NCBI GenBank assembly: GCA_002316835.1
Contig: DCEG01000083.1
Span: forward strand, 5,409 to 43,327
Direction of reading: 5' to 3'
Origin: Bacteroidales bacterium UBA1035
GTDB taxonomy: Bacteria; Bacteroidota; Bacteroidia; Bacteroidales; Dysgonomonadaceae
Length of the DNA: 37,919 nucleotides
The stretch's first letter is position 1. Every line of letters begins with the position of its first letter. The notes under the pieces were generated by a model. The model did no database searches. It worked only from the letters and a program-made list of their open reading frames with translations, and was not told the DNA's origin. Shown here one piece after another: positions 25,020 to 31,848 of this stretch. The position numbers and the translations under genes are program-made.

Positions 25020-25388
25020 TTATTTTTTCTTTTGATTTTCGATGGACATTGCCTTGTAAAGAATTATTTTGCGGAGCAACTGCATTGGAATCGGCTTGTC
25101 GTAAGGCAATTGGATAGTGCCTTTTGTAGTTTTATATTCCGAAAGTTCGTCTTTAAACGCCTGGTTGGATTCGGGCGTGGCGTAAAAGCCGATGTGATTT
25201 TTGAACGCAGCAAAGTACGACAGTATTTTGCCTTTGTATTTGAACGCAGGCATCTGATAACTGATGGATTCAACCGCATCGGAAATAGTGTCATGAACGA
25301 GTTTTCTGATATCCTTTAGTCTCTCCTGCACATCGGGCTCGAAGCCGGCGATGTATTGATCGATGTTTTCGAAAGATGTAGTTGCCAT
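25020..25388 (-). CDS. DUF1801 (YdhG-like) protein
   Basis: A 122-residue DUF1801-type protein: FENIDQYIAGFEPDVQERLKD, then ISYQMPAFKYKGKILSYFAA, FKNHIGFYATPES and the late TTKGTIQLPYDKPIPMQLL are its usual stretches. Some relatives resemble frataxin-like iron carriers of Bacillus (YdhG/Fra), but this is weak support for an iron role. Its stop precedes the next ATG by one base. Upstream lies the interrupted SRPBCC gene. Confidence 0.86.
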   Translation of the reverse strand: MATTSFENIDQYIAGFEPDVQERLKDIRKLVHDTISDAVESISYQMPAFKYKGKILSYFAAFKNHIGFYATPESNQAFKDELSEYKTTKGTIQLPYDKPIPMQLLRKIILYKAMSIENQKKK

Positions 25389-25390
25389 AA

Positions 25391-25804
25391 TTACTGATTT
25401 TCAGCGTACTTTGTGAAATTATTCATTATATTTTGCCAGCCTTGCTGTTGTATTTCGAGTGGTGTTTAAGCATCCGCTTCAAAGATTTCTGTAATCAATG
25501 TTCCTTCCGGATCCTCTTCAAATGTTACCGAAACCTTCCGGCCATCATCCAATGTGTATTTTAATTCTTTTCCTTGTTCGATTTTTGTATAGACACCGGA
25601 AAAATCGAATCCGACACCTCCATCTTTCGCCTCCATGCGACACGTGAACTTTCCGCCTTCACGAAAATCACTCTCCGCGCTTGGACAATGCCATTCGGGG
25701 AGGGCAATATTCCATTGTCTAAGATGTTCAGGAAGATTAAAATAATCCCAAACCTGTTCTATGGGCTTTTTCACATAGGTAGTTACAGTAATTTCTTGAG
25801 CCAT
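25391..25804 (-). pseudogene. SRPBCC (AHSA1-like) gene interrupted by an in-frame stop codon
   Basis: The first 112 codons (25466-25804) encode an SRPBCC domain (MAQEITVTTYVKKPIEQVWD, GGKFTCRMEAKDG, LKYTLDDGRKVSVTFEE) ending EIFEADA and a TAA at 25466-25468. In the same frame the missing last helix follows at once: TPLEIQQQGWQNIMNNF, TKYAENQ, then a stop at 25391-25393. Intact relatives read straight through this point (EAENxxPxExQQxGWQxIL). A single nonsense change or an in-frame indel therefore removes the C-terminal helix that closes the ligand pocket. The rest looks free of lesions, so the event is recent, tolerated by readthrough, or an error. Confidence 0.75.
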
Positions 25805-25843
25805 GGTTTTTAATGTTTAGTCAAACCCAATCGGGTTGTTGTT

Positions 25844-26410
25844 TTAATAATATTTGTCTATTCCACCGTGACCGATGATTCTTTTGTTTTGCTTGGTCAT
25901 CTTCAACAGATTGGCAAGTCGTTTTTCAAAAATATCAGGGCGTATCCTGGCATCGTGAACGAATGATATACGGATGCGCTTGTAAGATTCTGAGAATTGC
26001 TGAAAGTTTTGCCATGTTTCCTCGTCGGCTTGTAATGCTGCGAGAATATCCGATGGATAAACAAATTTTTCAGACAAAATGTTTGCTACTCTTTCGCGTA
26101 TTTCGGGGTTTAACAAATTGTTTTCAGCAAGCCATCGAAGTCGTTCTTTGTTCGGCTGTGAGTATGTGCTCTTCGGATTTCGAGGCGTAAATCGCTGAGC
26201 AGCATGCGTCTCATCGTACTTTTTCATTGTACTGTCAATCCATCCAAAACACAGTGCCTCCTCCACTGCATCGTTGTACAAGATACACGGTTTTCCAGTG
26301 GATTTATTGGGGTAAATGAGCCAAATCTCTTTCTCGGTACGAAAATTATCTAATAACCATTTGCGCCAGTCTTCACGTGAATCGAAATATAATGTTTTTG
26401 TTATTTCCAT
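25844..26410 (-). CDS. YdeI/OmpD-associated family protein
   Basis: A 188-residue protein of the YdeI/OmdA type: LYFDSREDWRKWLLDNF, EIWLIYPNKSTGKPCILYND, VEEALCFGWIDSTMKKYDET, FTPRNPKSTYSQPNKER are characteristic. Relatives have been linked to bacteriocin or cationic-peptide resistance, but the mechanism is unknown and the link is by name only. The C-terminus (FVHDARIRPDIFEKRLANLL) matches the conserved tail. It lies between the interrupted SRPBCC gene and a DUF1697 gene with gaps of about 30-40 nt. Confidence 0.87.
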   Translation of the reverse strand: MEITKTLYFDSREDWRKWLLDNFRTEKEIWLIYPNKSTGKPCILYNDAVEEALCFGWIDSTMKKYDETHAAQRFTPRNPKSTYSQPNKERLRWLAENNLLNPEIRERVANILSEKFVYPSDILAALQADEETWQNFQQFSESYKRIRISFVHDARIRPDIFEKRLANLLKMTKQNKRIIGHGGIDKYY

Positions 26411-26442
26411 TTTTTAATGTGCTGAGATTTTCAGATGAAAAT

Positions 26443-26979
26443 TTACTCGGAGCTTAGAGATAAGAGTTTCGATAGCGTATTGAAATTACGAGTGGTAGCA
26501 TCTATCTTCAATTTTCTTTCTAGAAAATTATTGTTGAGTTTGGTCTCGGCTGCACTACCCGGAATAAACAGGTAGATAGCATGCATTGTAAAAATAAACT
26601 TATCGTTACCAAAATTCTGTTCTTGTAATTTTATTACCAAATCTTGATCGGGAATATCGTTTGAAAGCGTAAAGAAAACTCGAGAAATATCATACTCTTC
26701 ACCAAAAGGATTTTCATTCAATACCCGCTGAATTTCTTGTGGTATTTTCACGATTATTTTCAAGTCGGCACCTATGTTTTCTTTGATTATTTTATTTACT
26801 TTCTCTGCTACTTCTTTGGCAGAAAGTCTGGTATTGAGAATCACATTTCCGCTCTGAATCCACGTTTGCACGTTTGTGAAATCTTTATCACAGGAAAGTA
26901 GTTGGCGCAGTTGTGCCATTGGCACGCGATTTTTCCCACTGGGTGTTACTCCGCGGAGGAGCACAATGTATGTCTTCAT
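26443..26979 (-). CDS. DUF1697 protein
   Basis: A 178-residue DUF1697 protein. The start at ATG 26977-26979 gives the standard family opening (MKTYIVLLRGVTPSGKNRVP); a start four codons upstream is possible. Further conserved stretches are MAQLRQLL, VQTWIQSGNVIL, NPFGEEYDISRVFFTL and the end (KLKIDATTRNFNTLSKLL). A structure of a family member shows a ferredoxin-like fold but no known activity. It is often near YdeI, DUF1801 and VOC genes in Bacteroidetes, as it is here. Confidence 0.88.
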   Translation of the reverse strand: MKTYIVLLRGVTPSGKNRVPMAQLRQLLSCDKDFTNVQTWIQSGNVILNTRLSAKEVAEKVNKIIKENIGADLKIIVKIPQEIQRVLNENPFGEEYDISRVFFTLSNDIPDQDLVIKLQEQNFGNDKFIFTMHAIYLFIPGSAAETKLNNNFLERKLKIDATTRNFNTLSKLLSLSSE

Positions 26980-27043
26980 ATTTTGCAGCACTTAAGAATA
27001 CACCTCTCAGACCGGTAATCCGCCATATATTGGACACCGTAGG

Positions 27044-28006
27044 TCAGAGAGTATAATTTTTTTGTTTCCTTTTCTTATCTTCTTTTTCTTTCATAGCTTT
27101 GAGAGCGGCTTTGATGGCTTTCTCTGAAGTATCGTACTCGAAATTATAACCGGCATCCTGAATTTTCTGTGATGAAATGCGACTTCCACCCAGAATCATA
27201 TCTGCGGCTTCTCCCATAATCAGGCGCATAAAAAATGATGGTATATTAGGCATGAAGAATGGTCGTTTCATCGCCTTTGCCAGCGTATGCATAAAATCGG
27301 CATTGTTGATGAATTCAGGTGAAACAGCATTATACACACCTTGCATATTGGTATCTTCAATCGCTTTCAGGTACAAGCGACAAAGATCCTCTATATGAAT
27401 CCACGTAAGGTATTGATTACCGCTTCCGATGGGTGCGCCCAACCCGAAACGGGTGGGAAGAACCATCTTTCTGAACGCGTCACTGTTTTTTGAAATTACA
27501 AATGCGGTACGCAAAATAACCGTTCGAACATCAAGTTCTTGCTGAAATTCAAGAGAGGCATCCTCCCATTTACGGCATGTACGGCTCAGAAAATCGCTTT
27601 CGTTAGGGTTGTCTTTTTCGGTGTAAATATTATCGGTGATTTTTATGCCGTAAAACCCTACTGCAGATGCAGATATAAAAGCCTCAGGTTTTTTATCCAT
27701 CGATCTAACGGTGTCGAGTAAAAGCTGTGCAGTTTGTACGCGGCTCTCCACGATGCTTTGCTTTTTGAGCCTTGTCCACGAATCTTCTCCAATATTGGAG
27801 CCCGCCAAATGGATAATTACATCAGCTTGTTCAATGGCTTCCTTATCAATTTCGTTTCGTTGATAATCCCATCTGTATCTGGGAATTTCGGCTTTTATAT
27901 ATCGCTCTCGGCTAAGCCAAATCACTTTATATCCTTTTTCGATAAGTAATCTCGACAGCTTTCTTCCTACCAGACCCGAACCGCCTGTTATTAAAATTGT
28001 TTTCAT
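27044..28006 (-). CDS. TIGR01777-family NAD(P)-dependent epimerase (YfcH-like)
   Basis: A 320-residue extended SDR protein. TGGSGLVGRKL (7-17) is the dinucleotide-binding loop; IIHLAGSNIGEDSWTRLKKQ, SASAVGFYG and GSGNQYLTWIHIEDL are signatures of the TIGR01777 sugar-nucleotide-epimerase-like family (E. coli YfcH). The substrate is unknown; in some bacteria the family affects cell division. The C-terminus ends in a lysine-rich tail (MKEKEDKKRKQKNYTL). A hairpin terminator at 28028-28063 ends the upstream unit, so this gene probably starts a transcript that runs down through DUF1697 and the following genes. Confidence 0.9.
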   Translation of the reverse strand: MKTILITGGSGLVGRKLSRLLIEKGYKVIWLSRERYIKAEIPRYRWDYQRNEIDKEAIEQADVIIHLAGSNIGEDSWTRLKKQSIVESRVQTAQLLLDTVRSMDKKPEAFISASAVGFYGIKITDNIYTEKDNPNESDFLSRTCRKWEDASLEFQQELDVRTVILRTAFVISKNSDAFRKMVLPTRFGLGAPIGSGNQYLTWIHIEDLCRLYLKAIEDTNMQGVYNAVSPEFINNADFMHTLAKAMKRPFFMPNIPSFFMRLIMGEAADMILGGSRISSQKIQDAGYNFEYDTSEKAIKAALKAMKEKEDKKRKQKNYTL

Positions 28007-28027
28007 TGCTGTGTAACTAGTTTAATG

Positions 28028-28063
28028 ATAAACAAATAAAGACGGCAATTGGTTGCCGTCTTT
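28028..28063 (-). terminator. Rho-independent terminator after the YjdI-YjdJ genes
   Basis: An 11-bp perfect stem (28038-28048 with 28053-28063, loop 4 nt), followed on the minus strand by ATTTGTTTATC. It lies just after the acetyltransferase stop (28088) and before the epimerase start (28006). Confidence 0.75.
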
Positions 28064-28087
28064 ATCAATAATTTTTTTAAAGGTTGT

Positions 28088-28366
28088 TTATAATACGTCT
28101 TTGATTTCGGGAGTTTTGGCAAAAACCGCTTTAGCAAATGGACATAATGGCAAAATTTTCACATTTTGCGTGCGTGCATACTCCACTGCCGCCAGTACCA
28201 TTTGTTTACCTACACCTTTGCCCGAGTATTCAGATCTCACTTCAGTATGGTCGATAATGAACCGTTTGTCACCTGCCCATGCGTAAGTCATCCGGCCGGC
28301 TTCTTTCCCATTATCTACAGCTTTGAAAAGTCCTTTACTCTCATTATCAATGTGCAGAATTTCCAT
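28088..28366 (-). CDS. yjdJ: Small GNAT acetyltransferase, YjdJ-like
   Basis: A 92-residue minimal GNAT protein (PF14542-like). RSEYSGKGVGKQMVLAAVEY is the acetyl-CoA loop and helix; FIIDHTEVRSEY precedes it, and KILPLCPFAKAVFAKTPEIK is the conserved end of this small subfamily. The acceptor is unknown. It is coupled to the YjdI gene upstream (TAATG overlap of one base), the same order as yjdI-yjdJ in E. coli. A terminator follows. Confidence 0.87.
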   Translation of the reverse strand: MEILHIDNESKGLFKAVDNGKEAGRMTYAWAGDKRFIIDHTEVRSEYSGKGVGKQMVLAAVEYARTQNVKILPLCPFAKAVFAKTPEIKDVL

Positions 28367-28578
28367 TATTTATTCTCTTTGTAACTTAATGCACCTGAAG
28401 GGCAGTTGTCAATTTGTCTTTTCAGTTCTTCTGTTGTTGCATACTCGGGTTTAATCCATGGCCTTTCTTGTGGATTGTAAACCTTTGGCAACATACGAAC
28501 ACAAACTCCTGAGTGTATACACTTTTCAGGTTGCCAAACAATAGTAATTTCACCGTTTGAATACTCTTTTACTGCCAT
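28366..28578 (-). CDS. yjdI: Divergent mono-cluster iron-sulfur protein, YjdI-like
   Basis: A 70-residue PF06902-type ferredoxin-like protein: PEKCIHSGVCVRMLPKVYNP, RPWIKP and IDNCPSGALSY are the family signatures. Only three cysteines are present (C20, C26, C59), so a fourth ligand, if any, must be another residue such as H21, or the cluster is 3Fe-4S. Electron-transfer partners are unknown. It is translationally coupled to the YjdJ acetyltransferase and follows the pirin gene by about 70 nt, forming a small redox-looking unit with the Crp-type regulator upstream. Confidence 0.88.
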   Translation of the reverse strand: MAVKEYSNGEITIVWQPEKCIHSGVCVRMLPKVYNPQERPWIKPEYATTEELKRQIDNCPSGALSYKENK

Positions 28579-28647
28579 AATGTTTTATTTTAGTTGTTTT
28601 AGAGATTGAACCCGTCAGACAGTAGTACATCAGACGGATTCTCGAAA

Positions 28648-29367
28648 TTATCTGTTAATATCCATGGGAACTTCCATCAGCAATACTTCGGAGTTCTCAA
28701 AAGCTTCGAGAGTAAAATTATCGGTATCCCAAATACCGTAACCGTCACGCTCACCGAGAGTTTGATCGCCAATTTTTGCTTTGCCTTTAATTACGAATAC
28801 ATAAACTCCGTTTCCATTTTTCTTAATATCATACTGTTTAGTAAGGCCTTTTTCAAAATTTGCTATGTGGAACCAAGCGTCCTGATGAATCCAAACGCCC
28901 GCATCATCCTTATTGGGTGATACAATTTGCTGAAAATCGTTGGGCTTGGCAAAATCAGCAATATGCATTTGATCATAACGCGGCTTAACGCCTTTTTCTC
29001 TCGGAAATACCCAAATTTGAAGAAATTTCACCGGTTTGTCCTGATTAGCATTATATTCGCTATGTGTAACTCCTGTCCCGGCCGACATTACTTGTACGTC
29101 ACCTTTGCGAATGATACTGCCATTACCCATACTGTCGCGATGCTCCAGATCGCCATCAAGTGGTATCGATATGATCTCCATATCGTTGTGTGGATGCGTT
29201 CCAAAGCCTTCGCCACCCTCTACAAAATCGTCGTTAATAACACGCAGAACGCCAAAGTGCATTCTATCGCGATTGTAATAATTGGCAAAACTAAATGTAT
29301 GATTGCTCTTGAGCCATCCGTGGTTTGCGTGACCACGACTATCAGCGGCATGATAAATTGTTTTCAT
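28648..29367 (-). CDS. Pirin-family protein (YhhW-like, quercetin 2,3-dioxygenase type)
   Basis: A 239-residue bicupin. The metal ligands expected for pirins are all present: H58, H60 (FGTHPHNDME), H102 and E104 (GTGVTHSEYN). The opening MKTIYHAADSRGHANHGWLK is that of the YhhW branch, which has quercetinase activity in vitro. Possible roles are flavonoid or quinone-type detoxification, or redox sensing as for human pirin. It stands between a Crp-type regulator and the yjdI-yjdJ pair, all on the minus strand. A different pirin is present as a dead fragment at 9325-9564. Confidence 0.92.
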   Translation of the reverse strand: MKTIYHAADSRGHANHGWLKSNHTFSFANYYNRDRMHFGVLRVINDDFVEGGEGFGTHPHNDMEIISIPLDGDLEHRDSMGNGSIIRKGDVQVMSAGTGVTHSEYNANQDKPVKFLQIWVFPREKGVKPRYDQMHIADFAKPNDFQQIVSPNKDDAGVWIHQDAWFHIANFEKGLTKQYDIKKNGNGVYVFVIKGKAKIGDQTLGERDGYGIWDTDNFTLEAFENSEVLLMEVPMDINR

Positions 29368-29401
29368 ATTTTTTCTTTTTTGTGATTTTTAAAATTTTCT
29401 A

Positions 29402-29409
29402 CAAAGATA
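29402..29409 (-). promoter_or_regulatory. Likely -7 box (TATCTTTG) upstream of the pirin gene
   Basis: Minus strand TATCTTTG matches TAnnTTTG, 34 nt ahead of the ATG at 29367. No ideal -33 box is seen, which could mean the promoter depends on an activator such as the neighbouring Crp-type protein. Confidence 0.4.
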
Positions 29410-29454
29410 TGCACTCAATTTATCCTGCACATTGATGTATGTTAAGAAACGATT

Positions 29455-30057
29455 TTAAGCTTCGCGTGAGCGATAATTTCGTTCTGCTAATTCTCCCCGA
29501 ACACGGCTCAGGCTTTCGGGAGTGATGCCTAAATAAGAGGCAATCATCCATTGCGGAACACGCATTACAAGTTGCGGATATGATTTAATAAAGTCCAGAT
29601 AACGTTTTTCTGCAGATGCGGCCAATAATTGAGTTACCCGGTTTTGCAGGTTCAGAATGTGGCTGTGAAGTAACTTGTTGTTAAACTCGAGAAATGTCCG
29701 TGAGTATTGCGAAAGACGAAGGATAAGTTCATCATCAACAAGTAAAATGCGTGTATCTTCAACAGCTTCAATGAAGTAATTGGAAGGACGATTAAAGTGA
29801 ACACTTTCAATGTTAGCAACAAACCAATTCTCAGGAGCAAAAAGCAGGATGTGCTCTTTTCCTTTATTGTCAAGTGTGTATTGTTTGATCAATCCGCTTT
29901 CTATAAAAAAGGTGTGCTTACAAGTTTCTCCTTCGCGAAGAGCAAAGTCTCCTTTTTTAAGCGTAATAGTTTTACAACTCGTGGGTAATAAACTGATTGC
30001 CTGCTCATCAATATCGATATTCGATGTAAGATAGGCGTTGAAATTGTCTCTTTCCAT
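29455..30057 (-). CDS. Crp/Fnr-family transcriptional regulator
   Basis: A 200-residue regulator with an N-terminal cyclic-nucleotide-binding-like beta-roll (ITLKKGDFALREGETCKHTF, FIESGLIKQYTLDNKGKEHI) and a C-terminal winged helix (VPQWMIASYLGITPESLSRV). I start it at ATG 30055-30057 (MERDNFNAYLTSN); an upstream in-frame start would run into the hairpin at 30091-30123. No Fnr-type cysteine cluster is present, so oxygen sensing by 4Fe-4S is unlikely, and the effector is unknown. Pirin, yjdI and yjdJ follow on the same strand and are the obvious candidate targets. This type is very common in Bacteroidetes. Confidence 0.87.
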   Translation of the reverse strand: MERDNFNAYLTSNIDIDEQAISLLPTSCKTITLKKGDFALREGETCKHTFFIESGLIKQYTLDNKGKEHILLFAPENWFVANIESVHFNRPSNYFIEAVEDTRILLVDDELILRLSQYSRTFLEFNNKLLHSHILNLQNRVTQLLAASAEKRYLDFIKSYPQLVMRVPQWMIASYLGITPESLSRVRGELAERNYRSREA

Positions 30058-30080
30058 AATCGAAATACTTAGAAACTGAC

Positions 30081-30123
30081 TTAAAAACACAACGCGATAC
30101 GAAAATGTTTTCCGCATCGCGTT
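30081..30123 (-). terminator. Terminator-like hairpin between the zinc peptidase and Crp-type genes
   Basis: AACGCGATACG (30091-30101) pairs with CGCATCGCGTT (30113-30123), 10 of 11 bp. On the minus strand it is followed by GTGTTTTTAAG. It lies 32 nt after the peptidase stop, which fits a terminator for that gene; an operator for the regulator is the alternative. Confidence 0.55.
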
Positions 30124-30154
30124 AATATTGTCTGTCAGCGTGTAATTAAAAATG

Positions 30155-30838
30155 TTATCTCCTGCTTCCGCTCATCGCAATCATAATGTAGTAAAACAGC
30201 GTAGCCAGTGAACTAAGCGCTGCCACCACGTATGTGTAGCCTGCCCAGCGCAGTGCATCGGTTGCTTGATTATGATTGCTGACATCGGTAATTCCTGCGC
30301 TGCTCAACCAGCTGAGTGCCCTGTTGGTCGCATTTTTCTCCACAGGAAGCGTGACAAAACTAAAGAGCGTTGTAAGCGCAAACATAGCGATTCCAATCCA
30401 TAACAATGCAGGAAACGTTTGTACCATAATGATTCCCAACAAAATCACCCACATCACCCATTTCGATGTGGACGAAATCACGGGTACCAAAGCAGAACGC
30501 ATTTTTAACGGTGCATAACCTTTAGCGTGTTGTAAGGCGTGTCCGGTTTCGTGAGCGGCAACGGCTGCAGCTGCAACACTGTTACTGCCGTAAACAGGCT
30601 CACTAAGATTGATGGTTTTGTTGAGCGGATTGTAATGGTCGGTCAGTTGCCCACGCACGGAAGTGACTTGCACATCATAAATTCCGTTGTCGTGAAGCAT
30701 TTTTTCCGCTACATCTCTCCCAGTCATTCCGTTTCGAAGAGGAACGCGTGAATATTTTTTAAACCTGCTTTGCAGTTGTGCCTGAACAATCCATCCGGCA
30801 AGGGCAATTATCCCAAAAAGAATCCAAATAGGGGCCAT
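30155..30838 (-). CDS. Membrane zinc metallopeptidase (YugP family)
   Basis: A 227-residue membrane protein of the neutral zinc metallopeptidase 2 family (PF04298, B. subtilis YugP). It has an N-terminal helix (MAPIWILFGIIALAGWI), the zinc motif H96-E-T-G-H100 in AAHETGHALQHAKGY, and three further membrane segments (VMWVILLGIIMVQTF, LLWIGIAMFALTTLF and, near the end, AALSSLATLFYYIMI). The conserved GMTGRDVAEKMLHDNGI and NLSEPVYGSNS also fit. The active site would face the cytoplasm or the membrane; substrates are unknown. A hairpin after the stop suggests it is transcribed separately. Confidence 0.9.
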   Translation of the reverse strand: MAPIWILFGIIALAGWIVQAQLQSRFKKYSRVPLRNGMTGRDVAEKMLHDNGIYDVQVTSVRGQLTDHYNPLNKTINLSEPVYGSNSVAAAAVAAHETGHALQHAKGYAPLKMRSALVPVISSTSKWVMWVILLGIIMVQTFPALLWIGIAMFALTTLFSFVTLPVEKNATNRALSWLSSAGITDVSNHNQATDALRWAGYTYVVAALSSLATLFYYIMIAMSGSRR

Positions 30839-31003
30839 GATAAGTTAATTTCTAATTTTTTTTGTTTAATAAATAACGTAAAATAAACGAAAAATGTTTT
30901 CAATTGGTGTAAATACAAAAAATATACCAATTTTGATTGTTGTGATACAAGACAAATGAGTGGATAATTAGTTTAAAAATTGTATAAAATTTTTATAGAG
31001 TTT

Positions 31004-31645
31004 TTAGTTCACTATTCCTTTCAACATAGGGACAAACCGAAAATAACCTGCACTTGTTGTTGTATAATTTTTCTCATCGGTTTTTTCAACCACTATCATT
31101 TCCTGCAACTTTTTCCCAACCGGCACAACCATTCTTCCGCCTACAACAAGTTGTTTCAATAGTTTTTCAGGAATTTCAGGTGCGCCACACGTAATCAGGA
31201 TACCATCAAAAGGAGCGAATTGAGGCAATCCGTTAATACCATCACCGTGAACCAAAACGATGTCTTTATATCCCAGTCGTGACAAATTCTCCTTAGCTGT
31301 CAAATAGAGTTTTTTGTGTCTTTCTATGCTGTAAACCTGATAACCCAGTTCGCATAAAATCGCAGCCTGATATCCGCTTCCGGTACCTATTTCGAGAACT
31401 TTATCCCCTTTTTTCACTTTCAGTAAATCGGTTTGTATGGCAACGGTGGTAATCTGAGAAATAGTTTGCCCCGAAGCAATGGGTAACGGCTCATCACGAT
31501 AGGCAGCATGCTTCTGATCTTCCCCAACAAACAGATGTCGAGGTATATTTTTCATAGCCGAAATAACCTCTTCTGAAATAAAATGGCTCAATGCAATTTT
31601 ATCCATTATTTCGTATCGCAGACTCTGTTGAAGATTATCTGACAT
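31004..31645 (-). CDS. pcm: Protein-L-isoaspartate O-methyltransferase
   Basis: A 213-residue class I methyltransferase that methylates isoaspartyl residues in aged proteins so that they can be repaired. Typical stretches are IPRHLFVGEDQKHAAYRDEP, LPIASGQTISQ, VLEIGTGSGYQAAIL (SAM site) and FDGILITCGAPEIPEKLLKQ, LVVGGRMVVPVG. The start ATG 31643-31645 is plausible; a second Met at residue 14 (MDKIALSHFISEE) is the alternative. Length is normal. The M28 peptidase gene lies divergently upstream. Confidence 0.94.
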   Translation of the reverse strand: MSDNLQQSLRYEIMDKIALSHFISEEVISAMKNIPRHLFVGEDQKHAAYRDEPLPIASGQTISQITTVAIQTDLLKVKKGDKVLEIGTGSGYQAAILCELGYQVYSIERHKKLYLTAKENLSRLGYKDIVLVHGDGINGLPQFAPFDGILITCGAPEIPEKLLKQLVVGGRMVVPVGKKLQEMIVVEKTDEKNYTTTSAGYFRFVPMLKGIVN

Positions 31646-31797
31646 GTTTATTTAATTTTAATTACGCCGGGAGCTGGTATCTGAAAAAGTAATAGTTACG
31701 ATAAACTACACCCTGATTTATGTTAAACGTAACTTATCGATAAAAAGTTCTTTATCAGCATAAATACAAAAAAATCACAAAATATAATTCAAACGCG

Positions 31798-31825
31798 TTT
31801 GTGAATAAAAAAATAAGTAAGTTTG
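31798..31825 (+). promoter_or_regulatory. Possible Bacteroides-type promoter for the M28 peptidase gene
   Basis: TTTG (31798-31801), then TAAGTTTG (31818-31825), 23 nt before the ATG. The -7 box matches TAnnTTTG exactly, but the 16-nt spacing is shorter than usual. Confidence 0.42.
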
Positions 31826-31848
31826 CCAGATAAATTTCATTCAGATTT

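Noticed and set aside
27004..27051. Imperfect inverted repeat (CTCTCAGACC and GGTCAGAGAG) near the epimerase stop
   Set aside because: One mismatch, a long loop, overlap with the stop codon and no U-run; too weak to call a terminator.
30902..30932. AATTGGTGTA/TATACCAATT inverted repeat upstream of the zinc peptidase gene
   Set aside because: A 9-of-10 match in very AT-rich DNA with nothing else to support an operator.
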